NCBI RefSeq assembly: GCF_000003815.2
Contig: NC_049989.1
Span: 11,885,704-11,949,703 of the forward strand
Reading direction: 5' to 3'
Length of the DNA stretch: 64,000 bases
From: Branchiostoma floridae
Lineage: Eukaryota > Chordata > Leptocardii > Amphioxiformes > Branchiostomatidae
Both the position numbers and the translations under genes were made by a program. Of this stretch, positions 1 through 13,000 are shown one piece after another. How positions within the stretch are numbered: the first letter of the stretch is position 1; every line of letters starts with the position of its first letter. Below the pieces are notes generated by a model that saw nothing but the letters and a program-made list of their open reading frames with translations, made no database searches and had not been told where the DNA came from.

Positions 1-2462
1 TCTTATTGGTTTGTCTGTCAAGCAGCCGAGATTGACCAGCTAATAACAATTTGTCTTATCACTAAGCTTACCTTGGCTTTTTATCCCTTTCCAGACCAAG
101 GTTTGGAGTTAGTCTTGAGCATGGTCATCCGTGGTTATGACTTGGTCGGCGAGGTTGCCTACTAAAAGTTGTCTGAATCACTAGACTATAAAATTAAAAA
201 AAAATCAAACTCAGCAAAGTCGTATTCTGCTTGGATGAGATCATGGGATAAAACTGGAGCTAGAATATGATGGCCTCCATGCTACTCCCAACCCAGTGCC
301 GACCATGGTCTAACTGCTATACAAAATGCTGTTTTGGATCCATGTCGGTGATTGGAACTGCTTGAAAACCTTATAGCAACAAAACTGTACGACGATCGCA
401 CGACCTATGCGACCGCACCCTTACAGTTCGGCCTTATACCCCTGTCACATTATCCACGATCTTCGGGCGTATCTATGGTAGATCGGCCATATTTAATATC
501 GACAGAGGGTTGTGCGTATTTTTCACCTGAAAACCGTCCCTGTCACATATAAGCCATACTTTGTACCTTGTACAAATGTTGTGCAATAAAGATATTATCA
601 AAAGCGAGGCTCGGGCGATTGCCGCAGAATCGTCGTCTGATCGATTTTCGCCAAATGTGACAGCGGTATAACGTAGCTTATACAAAACTGCGTCAAAGAG
701 ATGCCGAACATAAACAGCTGTGCTTGGCCCGAAACACTGACCTTGACTTGTGGTTAAGAAATGGGATTACTGACCACTAAACCACCAAACATTACCGGAC
801 AGTAATACTGGACAGTAATACGACAGTTAACTTTGATGTGGCGTCTGTGGTAATACCAGGATAAGCCGTTTCATCTCCTGTATAAATTTTGTCTGATTGC
901 ATTTTTTTATTATTTCATTTTTCGTTCAGTACTACAGAGACCTATTCTGTTTGACACACACAATTGGCAAACTTTGTGTCACTGCCATCTAAAGTTTGGT
1001 AAGATATTAGAAACTAAAATGAAATCTCTGATTTAATATATTTCTTTAATCAAACAAGTTGTGACAGTAAGAATATTGTAATATTGATGGACATAGAGTC
1101 CATTCCAAGACACCATGAGGGTTTTTAGGCGATATTTATAATTAGTCTGAATAATTTTGAATAAAAGAATATCTGAGCCATGATGATTAAATTCTTTTCA
1201 AGAAATTGACTAAGAAAATACTCATTCATTTGAATTTCTTCGAATATTTTAGAAACATTTTGAAAGTAACTGTACAAAAATATCTTTATTTGGAATAATT
1301 GTTAAACCTCTGTGTGATTATTTCACATTTACAAATGTTAACAAATATTTGTAAACTTTGCCAAATGGTAAAATTAGTTTATTGCCCCCATAAAAGTAAG
1401 CCCTATTGTTGCATGTGTATATTTTTAGATTTCACTGCTGGGCACTGGTGGATCCTTTGTGGTGGGCCATTGTTGCATGGCACCCAACCATACTTTGCAA
1501 GGATGTGTGAATTGCTATCTTCCCAGCCCACTGAACCATTTACAAAAAAATGGTAGAAAATGGTAGATAATGGTAGAATGCTGTTATCATTATTTAGAAA
1601 CCATTAGAAGTATCCAATTCGACACCATGAATATTTCCAAAGTTTTACAGGACCAGGGAATTATTTATAAAGTTGAAACAGTGTTAAAAATATTTCTGAA
1701 GTATCAAATGTCCTAGACATATAATAACAAAACTTTAAAATCAATTCTAAACAATGGCAACAAACATCCGCACGGTGACTTGGAATGGACTCTACATGTG
1801 TGAGGGTCTGCATGCTCTTTTCCGTGAGACGTAGTCAGGCATTTTTAGTTTCCCTTAATTCGTAGGGAAGCTATTTTATTTTACGTAATTCGTAGTGGGG
1901 ATGAATCGTAAAGCGTTGGTAGCATTCGTGAATTTAACGTAAAGCGTAGTCAGCCATCCGGAATTTAGCGTAAAGCGTTGTCAGGACACAGATATACATT
2001 CAGCTAATGCTGTTCAAACTATAAAGGCTGACATGAATAATAATTTTAACATTCCAAGTGTCGTTCTGATATGAATTACTGCTGTATAAACTCACAGAGT
2101 CTCACAGACAACATAATCCTAAAGAAATGTACGAAAGGTAGCAACGTTTCATTGTAGTGCCAACTGGAGTTTTCCTAAAGTGAGGAGTCTCATAATGGTG
2201 GCTTAAGATGACAGCTTTCTTATCTTTCCTATCATCGATTACATCTTGCAGGTGATTTTTTAAAGTTCCCCTTTCGTGACTCCATCTTAAGAAAGCTTAG
2301 TGAGGTGCCAAGAAGACTGTTTCAGGATTGCTTTTACCGAGAGAGAGAGAGAATTTGGTCTGTTACCAGATTACCTGAGGCGTGGTTGATGCCCTGGCAC
2401 GATGTTTGCCTGAGAGCTTCCTCGGATTTGTTCCACAGCGATGAACTTGACCTTCTATAGTA
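1..2462. other. No gene recognised
   Basis: Short random-looking frames only. Around 1850-1985 the words CGTAAAGCGT and ACGTAATTCGTAG recur a few times. No splice-bounded conserved block was found. Confidence 0.5.
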
Positions 2463-2676
2463 TACTGTAAATGCATTTATGTTCGCGGGGATTTAATTTT
2501 GCGGTAGCGGGAAAATAAGGACTTTTCGCGGTGGTTTTAAGTTCGCGGTAGCACCATGCACTGTAGTCTCTTTCTGTCATGGAAAAATGCTCGCGGTGGT
2601 TTTAAATTCGCGGTGAAGTGGCCTCCGCGAAAACCGCGAACATAAAACCACCGCAAACATTTCTGCATTTACGGTA
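2463..2676. mobile_element. Palindromic MITE (TACTGTAAATGCA ends, GCGGTGGTTTTAA core)
   Basis: The whole element is an imperfect palindrome: TACTGTAAATGCATTTATGT at one end and the complement-like TTTCTGCATTTACGGTA at the other, with GCGGTGGTTTTAA words inside. Related copies are at 41082-41287 and 62743-62938, and degraded ones near 9870-9985, 52970-53165 and 54520-54650. Confidence 0.8.
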
Positions 2677-2786
2677 GTAGGGAGGGAATTACACTTCAAA
2701 CTGTACTTCTTCTTTCGTTTGAGGCTACCAACTTCAACATGCTGAAGATTCTGTAGCCTATATACCGACTGTAAGTTTTTTATCCA

Positions 2787-2905
2787 CTCACACTGGGAAG
2801 GTCCCCTACTCTTTTCGATAAGTGTGGCGGTTTTTTTTTTTACGTGCTTGGGGTGTGGTTCTCCCCAAACACGGGAACTCCAGTTAACGTCCTATCCGAG
2901 AGAGA
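2787..2905 (-). mobile_element. SINE central fragment, minus orientation
   Basis: On the minus strand it matches the middle of the 33-kb SINE: CTCGGATAGGACGTTAACTG followed by CCCGTGTTTGGGGAGA. Head and tail are missing. A more diverged fragment of the same segment lies at about 30478-30600. Confidence 0.6.
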
Positions 2906-5900
2906 TGGCGGATGTTGAATTATAATAACTTTAAATTTCTGCCTCGCAAAAAAAAAATAAAAGAGAGTCCCGGCGCCGGCTGCTCACTTGTCGTTGATTC
3001 AATGGTTGACATCCCGTGACCTTGTCTCTTTGCGAGTCGCCGGAAACACTAATGTCTGTTTCAGACACAAAGACTGTACCAGCGTCTCCCGCCTGTAAAG
3101 AATGGTTCATCGTCCATAATTCCTCCCCAGCGTTTTAACCAATCTGCCTGCCTTTTCAGGAGGGGAAATGAAGCTGAAAGCGTAATCCTCGTCAATCTCC
3201 GGCGGCAGCGCCCGGCAGCTGGCCCGCCCATTTTTCTTGACCACTGGCGGGTTGGAATCGTGTTACTTCTGCCTGGTCGTGTTGCGGTAACGCGGGGGTT
3301 TTGCAAGCTAACATACTCACCCAGATGACAGTTTGCCAACCCGTGAAACGTTCTTTTAGACAAGGCACTTGATTTTACCCGAGCTACATCCCCAAAGAAA
3401 ATCGAATCGAAAATACAAAGGCCAAGTACGAGTAGGGCGTTCACCTTGCATTCGCAGGTTGTGAGTTCAATCCCCGGTCGAGTAAACAATTTAAAGAACA
3501 TTTTGCTATATCAGTGCTACGAATCTTAATATGATCAAAGCTTTCACTGTGGCGGATGCTTGTAAAAGTAGGTACACCTTTAAGCAGGAGCTATGACCTA
3601 AGGCATAATTGACAAAATTTCACTCTTCAACTTAGATATGGTGTAAATGCTTTAAACCGTATAATTAACGTTTGTAACGCATCGCCCAGAAAAACGGCCA
3701 AACATGCTGTCCCCAAAACTGGATCGAAACAAGCTTTCATTTCCCGTGATCTAAGTAAATATTGTGTTTGACCATCGTTTTCGGATTCCCCTCTTTTGCT
3801 AGACAGATGGCCCTCCCCCCGAATCTTACCCTCCCAAAGCCTACACGAAGATTACCAGTTGCCGGGCCGGTCGAAAGTTAATTTCTTTCCACCACATTAG
3901 CGGCATAATTTCCCATCAAGAACATCATTAATTAGCCTTTAGCAAGAGCCGAGCTCGCCTGTTTCAATCGATAGGAACACAGAACGTAATTAAAACCCGT
4001 CTAATCACATTTATAAATGTTGGGTTATCAAGGTGGAAAACTATTCATCTGTTCAAGCTTCTCTATGTCAGGAATTCTGCCCCCAGTTTTCCATCATGTC
4101 CTTGATTAATGGCATTAATTAAGAAGTAGAGATGACATTATAAGATAGCTGTGTTGCAGAGTCACCCTGATTAATTGTATCCCGTCATGCTTTGAGACGG
4201 TTTTTGACTCAGAACGAGGCCTTGGACATTTGATTGACAGGCGTGCGGGACGACAGATTGCGAACGGTAAATTTCGTGTCAAAAGCGTTCAATCATTGCA
4301 TTTTTTTCATTATAAGAAGTAAGCTGCAGCAAAACAGTTCAATCCGTCGATTACAAAACAATTGACGAGTTTAGTTCGTCTTTGAGACAGCATGTGTACG
4401 ACCTTGCCACTTAGGTGTTTAAGCTGTTCTCCTCCGCCCCCCTTCCCCCAAAAGATCCGTCCGTTTGGCAATATTTCTGGCGCCACTTTTAAAGCTTTAT
4501 GCCAACACAATACATAAACTGCTAAAGCCTAATTTCCTGTGCAGTGATATGTCTTCATTTTGCCTCTTCACTAAACAAGCACTTAGGCTACATTTCCAAC
4601 TCAATTTCCCCCCCGCTATTTTCTTCTACTCTAAAATATAAAAAAAACGGCAAAAGGATGTATTGACAAAGTGCACTTTTACTATTTTACAGGGGGTGGG
4701 ACAATGGTCATTGAATACTGCGGTACCAATATATGAGCACAATCGACGCAAACGTTGAAGATTATAAAGGGCCTCTAGCGAATATTAATTAAAAAGCAGC
4801 TACTGTTTTCCAACAATATATCTGTTAACTATGTCATCAATGTTAATATTTATAACCCAATTATGGATAAATGGTGTCTTAAGAAAAAGAAGAGCAATTT
4901 AAATCAGTAGTATTGAAAACAAACATCAACAGCATTTGCAACTTGACTCCAACGAGAGGAAGCCTGCCTGACACAAGTTTTTATTTTATTTTTTATTTCA
5001 TTTATTTTGTATCTAATGTATGAAACAAGCATAATCTAAACAACACAGTCGTTTGCAGCGATAGAGAAGAAAGTGAATTGTACCTACTTTACCCAAAGTC
5101 AACGTAACGTGGGGTTGAAAATAACGGTAGTCGGCCGACTGATAAACAATTATTTTTATCGATAGTTGCAAGGATAGTTGTTAATCTTCTGCTCGATCAA
5201 TCACACTGTACTGGTCCAAATAAAGATGCAGGGTCTGACTTGGGATTTCCAAATCCTCTCACTGCTTCATTGTCTTTAACACGACCTGGAGACAGAGCAA
5301 CAGCGCCACCTGCCGGAACCAGTCAGTGTTGCAGATGAATGGCATCCTCGAATCCTGCAAGATGCCTCTCAAGCCGTACTCACTTGCCATCCCCCAGATT
5401 CGGAATTCCTGTTTTCATCGGCAAGTAACAATGACCCTCGTGTCCATAATTCTCTATCTTTTTAAATTTCTTTATTGTAATGAAACTCAGACAATAATAA
5501 GAGGATGCAAGATACTTTGTTTCAAACTCTCTTAAACAAGTCATCCACCGTTGCTACCTCGCCTACTCTTGTTCAATGACAGCGTGCTTTAAAATCACTA
5601 TACTAGTTTTGTCAACACGAAAAGCGAGTGAAATATATGAAAAATGCTTTGGAAAATAACCATTTTGCAATCTTCAGCCTGCCTAGCCTGCTACAAAGAT
5701 GTCTGCTTAAACACATAGGTCATGACTCTACACATGTATCTGGAATGCCAGTGTAAGATGACACCAAACAGACCCAGACTATTTTACTCAAGACGTCTTG
5801 CGAAAACATGAGCTTCTACAAATAAGTGCAATATTGCTGTGATGTGAGTATAGAGCATACGACAGCACTTTGTGCACTAGTGCATCACCTCTATTTAACT

Positions 5901-5934
5901 GTCTACAAGAGCACCCTGTAACTTGGACTTGGAC
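2906..5934. other. No gene recognised; presumed 3' flank of the GPCR
   Basis: Contains a weak tRNA-like remnant and several minus-strand AATAAA words (5471-5476; cluster at 4980-5010) that could end the GPCR transcript. No coding block was identified. Confidence 0.5.
3420..3495 (+). repeat. tRNA-like/SINE head remnant
   Basis: GTACGAGTAGGGCGTTCACC followed by a B-box-like GTGAGTTCAATCCCC resembles a tRNA-derived promoter. No full cloverleaf is visible. Confidence 0.4.
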
Positions 5935-7049
5935 CTACAGCTTGGACGTCCTGTTCTCGGAGTTCCCATCTCCCCAGGAGGAAACGCTGCTTCCGTCATC
6001 CACGTCGCCGTCTGGAGGGGTTAGGTAGAGACATCAGCAAGAGAAAGTTAGCAAATCTCGCGAGAAATGGCGAGAGATGTGTCAGCAAATCTCGCGAGAA
6101 ATGGTGAGACAGGTGTCAGCAAGTCTCGCGAGAAATGGCGAGAGATGTGTCAGCAGATCTCGCGAGAAATGGAGAGATAGGTGTACAATACAAATCATGC
6201 GAAAATGATAGAAGGCGTAAAATATTTTGTAAGAGTCAAGTTTGATGCGATTGTACACTGGAATATGTAGCTTTGATGCATAACTCGCTGCATGCAACGC
6301 TGCAAAATGCCCCGATCAGAGACAGTATATTTCTAAAGCAGCAAATTCTACTTATTTTTGGAACATTTTATAACCTTCAATTATCGTTCTTTTCTGCAAA
6401 AAAATAAAGCAACAGACCACAGTTCTTAAAGCAACAAAATGTTATTGATAATACACAAGATAAAAAAATAAACGACGCGATCACATTTGTCGTAGGTGAT
6501 CGTACGATTTTGATGCCGTAGAATTTTCAATCAGGCTGTGGCAGAATCAACCGATGCCAAGGATCTAAGACGGCATATTTCGTAACAAGACAGATGAGTT
6601 TTGCAGGACACATAAAATGAATATTCAAAGATTGCAATTAGCTTGCGATCATACGATGAAAGCTCGACAAATGTGATCGGGCCCTAAAACGAGTTTTGGG
6701 ATCTTTTACCTCTCTTGATATGTCTAATTCTTTGCTTTGTAACAGTATGAACAAACACTTCAAACATGTGAAAACATCAACGTAAAAGCACCACCCATGT
6801 ACAGCACCAAGTTACCTTCGTTCTGATTGGTAGAAATCCCATGCATCATGTTCTTTTCCAAAGCAGTAACCTATGAGAGAGGCAAGCACATTCAGCGCAT
6901 GCAGTTTTTCCTCTTGCAAGAGATCGAATAGGAAATATGAAGGGACCGAGATTGAAAAATGAAACTCATACCATAACTCTCTTCTTTGCTTTCGTTTTCT
7001 TCATCTACTATGCTGTCGATGTTGGTAATTTCTAAATCATTCGGTCTCT
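5935..7049 (-). other. GPCR C-terminal tail exons 23 and 24, PDZ-ligand-like end
   Basis: Exon 23 (7049-6972, 78 bases) and exon 24 (6011-5935, ending in TAG) were found by reading for acidic, Ser-rich frames bracketed by splice sites. The donor at 7843, acceptor at 7050, donor at 6971 and acceptor at 6012 are all phase 1, so the three pieces join without a stop. Exon 23 reads RPNDLEITNIDSIVDEENES; exon 24 ends NSENRTSKL. The last three residues S-K-L fit a class I PDZ ligand (S/T-x-hydrophobic), as many mGluR tails do. No transcript supports this here. The intron between the two exons holds four TCTCGCGAGA boxes. Confidence 0.7.
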
Positions 7050-10000
7050 CTGTAAAGATCAACAAAACGAGAGCGAATTATTGGCATGGGATTTTCCACC
7101 AATCAGATCGAAAAGGTACTATCTACATCACAGTAGAAATGATATCCCTCTTACACATAGTGTAAAGAAAAATATTAAAAAATACAATATGTTGAAATAC
7201 CACAAGTAAAAGAAAATGTGATATGCTTTAAAGTTATAATGATATGTTACAAATAACATCAAATTATAACGTACAAACATCAGAATAATAACATAATCAT
7301 ATGAGCTCGCGTGACACAAAATGTTCTGAATAAAATCACGTCGCAGGCGCAGCAAAACCATATATGAAAACTTAGTTTCAAGTCACTGTACAACATTATA
7401 TGGCTTGCAGCAGCTTTAACCACATCACATGACCTACTGCCGATGTATTTCTCATGACCTTCAGCGACTTGATGCGTCATACAAATACGTGAATAATCGT
7501 AATCAACGTTAACTATAACGTACGTTTTTGTGTAATAATAATCAAAACTGTGGAAATAAAAAGTAGTTTTGGAAATAAAAAGTTGTTTTGGAAGTTTAAA
7601 AAAATACTTTTATACTTTGATGTATAAAAGTTAAGTCTTTGGGGACATTTACTGTACATATATTTTATGGCATTGATATTACTGTGCTCCAATAGGGAGT
7701 CTTTTAAAAATATCTGGTATGAAGCAGTTGCACTGAATTTGAACGCGGCGTTGGGGGTAACGTCAGCCAATTGAGAGCAAGATTTACGCGATCACGTCGC
7801 TGATTGCCACGGAGATACACGGGGTTCTGTACAGATTTCTTACGTATACGGGGACTTAAAATTCTACCTCGCCGTCCGTCGTAGACGTACAGGTTACTGG
7901 CACCTGCGTGGTTGCTGGTGTTGGACACGCTCCTCGACAGCTTCCCGTTTGCCGTCTTGTTGCGATAGAAGGCGTCCGCTGTCACCGCGCTGTCCTGCAG
8001 GCTCGCCACGCCGTAGATACTGTCCAGCGAACCCATGGAGTCCGTTTCGACCTCTGAACGCTGTATGGAGTTCGGCCTCTTGTTGATGTCGTAGTGGGAA
8101 GTGAAGTTGTGATGGTACGATGCGAAGGCTTGAAGCTTCGGGACGAACAGGAGGATGAGGATGAACGTTGCGATGAGGAGGAGGCCGACGCACACGGCTG
8201 GATCCCAGAAGTCCCTTTCGGTCAGCATTAAGACGCACGCCCACGCGATCCACACGCACACGCACAGCCAGGTCATGGCGATGATGTAGCGGGCCTCCCA
8301 CATGTTCATGCTGTAGTTCCTGGCCACGAAGCTGTAGATAACAGTAAGGAACACCAGGAACATGACATACAGCAAGGAGAGCAGCAAGCCTGCTCTGCTG
8401 TACCCGCAGTAGATGGTGGTGCCGAGGGAATATGTGGCCGGTGGGCTCGCTAGCAGCCAGCTGACTCCGATGGCAATCTGCGGCAGCATCAGCGCGCACA
8501 CGATGAACACGTTACTCCAGTTGCGGGTGAACTTGGCGTCCTCACCGGGGAAGCCGGCCTTCTCCATCCGCGACATGCGCCAGATGCGGACGGTCTTGAC
8601 CAGGATAGCGCCGTGCGTCAGCGCGTAGACAAACCCCAGGCCGAAGCGACGCACTCCACACACCACGTCATTCGGCGTCATGACGAACGGCAACACCATA
8701 GCATACATGGTGAAGAGACCGAAGAGTATGATATACCCTAGAGATGTGGAGGTAGTGACACCGGACAGAGATGAAGAGCGGACTTTCACGAGGAAGTAGA
8801 TGATCAACATGACGGTTAAGAACATTCCCAAGGCCGCGAGCGTCATGCAGATGATTGCCCAGACGTCTCTGGTCCGGACTTGAGTCGGGACGTCGATGCG
8901 TTGTTCCTGGGGAGGAGCAGGCATGATACCCTGCTGTACACACTCCGTGCACTCCCCGGTACACTGGGAGGGAGGGTACTTCACGGTCTCCGTGCTGGTG
9001 CTGTCGGGACTGCGCTCTAGGAACAACCCGTCACTCCATGTGCCGATCTGCAGAAGAAAATCAGGGGCAATCATTCAACTCAATACATGTACTGTAAACA
9101 TAGTCGCTAGAATGTATATACTAGATACATGTATAAAGACCTTCACTGTGTCTCATCTCAATATTGTTTGTTTATAATAGAACCTAAGTGTAGTACGTAC
9201 TAGGTTTATGTTATGAGTAAGTAGTCGGTTGCAACATTCCGGATATGTTTCACACTGTACACTACTATGTTTCTTCGAATATTGCATAGCCTTCAATCTA
9301 CATCTATTGTCACGTTATTAATTTAATTATACTATATAGCTAGCTGTCTTATGCAATTTGCCTAAGTTTGCCTTACATTGTACCCATTTTACAAATGTTG
9401 CATAATAAACTTTGACTTGACTTCAAGATACTGACTGAAATTGTTTACAGGACCACTGAGATAGAATATTTCCGTGTCATGGAATTAAAGTGGTGTATGA
9501 TAATATCGTAAAAAGGCTACCTAACGGAGTGGTCACACGCGTGCGTACATTCAATTCCGTGCGAGTTTCGTATACGTATTTACATTTTTGGTTTAGGTGA
9601 AATTTGCGACCGAAAAAGACGTTTTATTTTTATTCGATAACCATGTTGCACAAGTCAATGCTCAAAGTAAAACACAACTTCTTTCCCTAAGCGCAACTCA
9701 TACGGACTTCCTCATGTATGTACGCACTCGTCCGACCGCTTCCTAAGAAAAACACCACGGTCAGTTGAATTTGGACAGATTAGAGACATGTTGCGTATCC
9801 TGTACCTGCAATTAATTTTGGGGGGATTGAATTTCACTGGAGGAAGAAAAAGGATTGTTCATGGTGGTTTTACGTCCGTGTTAGAAACGAGAGAGTATGC
9901 GGATAGAAGACAGAACAAGCATTTTCGCGATGGTTTTAAATATACGATGAAGAGGTAACCGCTCAAACCACAAACGTTTACTGTTTGTTGCATATACTAT

Positions 10001-13000
10001 GTGCGTTTTTTTATACGAGGGTGAGTCAGAAAGTAATGCAAGTGGTTTCATAACAGAGTCGTTCTTTGATCGAATGAGTTGAAATTTGGCACAAAGGTTA
10101 ATACATATCTCCTCTTGAGATTGAAATATCTAAATTTGTTGCTCATTATTTTATGAGTGACTGAGCTGCTTTCGAGGTGACCACACCCTTGGTATCCCGT
10201 CAGAAGAAAATTGAGGTCCAATTAACGTACAATTAAGAATTTCCATAAACCAGTTTGTGCTATTGTAGGAGACTAAGCCAGCACATGTAATAAGCTGCAT
10301 TGCTCTATAAGCCACCTGCTTAATCTCAACTCTGAAATCCGAGCAGTTTTTCTTTTTTCGTTGCTGGTGTAGAGTGAGGTATACGCGGTCTTCGGGGTCA
10401 TGACATCTGCGGTGTTATGATTAAAACTTTCTGTAGCCTTCTTTTCCATTAACAAAGAGAAATAAAATTTAACACATTTTTTTGCCTTGAAACAGTTAAT
10501 AACTGTGTAAAGTTTCGTTTCTTTTGGTTCATGGAAAAGTAGTCTTTTAACCTAGAACGCACGAATTCGTGTATAAATCCAACAGCTCTATAACATAACT
10601 TACTGCATCCTAGCAGCTGTAAATGAAGAACCATTATGAGTTTAGAAAAGAAAATTGGTACGCAACCTATAGAGACACTTGGTATCATACATGTATAATT
10701 TCAACCTCCTACAGTGATTTTAAGTGGGTCAGATTTAGAGGAATTGATAGTCTGACAAGCTACCATGGGTGTGTTCATCTTGAAATCAACTCAGTTGCTC
10801 ATAAAATGATATAGACCAAATTTAAAACCTTCAATCTCATGAGGACATATACCTCTACTTTTGTGCCAAATTTCAACTCAATTGATTAAAAAACGAGTTT
10901 GCTATGAAACCACTTGCATTACTTTCTGACTCACCCTCGTACATAGTGTCACTTTCTTTGAAATTTTACACACTCACCTTTACATATCCGAATCTGCTCG
11001 GTGGCGCTGTGATTTCGTAGTTCAGAATCTCGTACCCAACGTCCCCGTCTCCTGTCGTTGTGAAACGAAAGCGACTTCCAGCAATGCCGATCAAATCTAC
11101 GTCCCGAACGAAGCCGTACGCCCTCTCCGGCTTGTCGTTGGCGTTCCGAAAGTTGTCGCAGACCTCTGGCTCCGTCGGACAGTAGAACTTCCGCGTCGTG
11201 TCCAGTCCGTGTGCCACCGCGTACACAGCTCTGATAACGTGTACTATTGCAGGGTTACGGGTTAAGCTACTCTCAGTTAACCTCTCGTTACCGGAGCACA
11301 CTACTGGATACTTAACGGGCTCGTTCGGCAAGTTACACTGAAAGTGTTCCTGCCAAAACTCTTTAAACCACGGGTTTCTTCGGTTGGTCTCCGGCGTGAG
11401 TGTCTCGAGATATGTGTCGAATTCTGGCACTTCTTGTGCTTCTACCTTGAGAAGGACGGCGCCGTTGATTACGGAGTCTTGCGAGAGGGAAACGTCGACG
11501 TCGCCGGCGACCTTACTGGTGACGATCCAGGTGTAGAACGAGCGGACGTTGACGCGTTGCGCCGCCAGAAGAACGTTCTCGGTCTCCGCCCTCTCCGTGA
11601 AGAGTATGACGGTAGAAGCCTCGCTCTTCCTTCTCAGCTCCACAATAACATCATCGAAATTCGGCTGGGTGAAGTTATTGCGGAGTTCCTGTTGCACAGC
11701 CGAGCAGACCCCTCTCGTTTTGGCCTCCTCTTTGAAACGTTCAAAAAGTACCGTTCCGTAGACTGTGGGAGTGTACAACACCGATACGTATTTCCACTTA
11801 AAATAAGACGCCATGTCCATCAGGGCCTGCACCTGCCTTTCCAGTGCTGGAACCGTCCGGAGGAGATACTCATAATTCGCTCTCGTTGTCATGGGGATTT
11901 CCGGCGACGCATAGGACACCTGCGCCATCTTGAATGTCTCTACAACTCCCATGGTGCTTAGCGACACGTCCCCCTCTGAGGCGCCGATGACGGCAAGAGT
12001 TGAAGCCGGTTCGACGAAAGAGCTCGAATATTCGGTGACGTAGTACGTCTTCTCGCCGCTCAGGAAGTTGGCGATGTCCCGTGCCGCTTTCCGAGCGCTC
12101 TCGCAGGTGTCCAGCGCGATGGTCCCGAGGCGCACGGACGGGAGGATGGAGGGATCGGCGTTGATGCGGTCCAGCGCGAACATGTAGGCCTCAAACAGCT
12201 GCATCTCCCACTCGTTGATGCTTCCACAGGAGTAAACGTCGTGGCCGCTATCGTGGATGGGGAACAAACCTAAAAAGAAAAAAAGGCAAATGTTATTATC
12301 TGTAGTAAGCACGCAGACACGCCGAAGAACTTTACGTGCAGGCAAAACTTTGTGTGCCATCGGGCTGCGGATTCGCCCCCCCCCCCCCCCTTACGTGCCA
12401 GTACGGGCGATGCGCCTGCCCTGTACAGCCTGAACGTTTTCAGCAATACGTGGCGGACGTGGTCTCAAAAAAAAATCGTACGGACAAATTGCACGTACGG
12501 CAGGTTGTGCCCTTAGCTTAAGCCGGGAAGCTGACCTGCCACGAAGATGTCCCCGTCCACGACAGCAGCGCTCCCTGCCGTTGCCGACCCGTTGGTGCAT
12601 CTGTTGGGGAAGCTCTCGTCCAGACACTCGAAGCAGGTCCCGTTGCAGGCCGAGCGTGGGATCTGCGTTAACACCTGTCCGGGCCTGTTGTACACACGTA
12701 CGTCGGCCACATTTAGGTCCAGAGCTGCGCTGGTGTAAGAACCCACCTGTGCGGAAAAACGAAATCCTTGTTGAATCATACTCATTCAAGCCAATTAATC
12801 TTAAAGCAATAGCATGGAACTCTGCTGCGTCACAAACGAAAGATAATGGATGCTATCTCAAATGTCTGACCGTTTCCAAAGGGATGCCCAGTTAAGTAAT
12901 AGCTTGAGTAACAGCTTTTTTGGTGTACATAGCATGGAATTGTAGCTAGTCCGATCCTGTCCCAGTCTGTCAAACGTATTCCGAAGAACTACTGTCTCAA

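Noticed and set aside
3061-3501. 146-residue open frame on the minus strand
   Set aside because: Its start overlaps a tRNA-like/SINE promoter (translates as FTRPGIELTTCE), with no family resemblance or splice context.
7894-8499. 201-residue minus-strand frame
   Set aside because: It lies wholly within the seven-helix exon in another frame; composition is an Arg/His-rich shadow.
11344-11961. 205-residue plus-strand frame
   Set aside because: Antisense shadow of GPCR exon 21.
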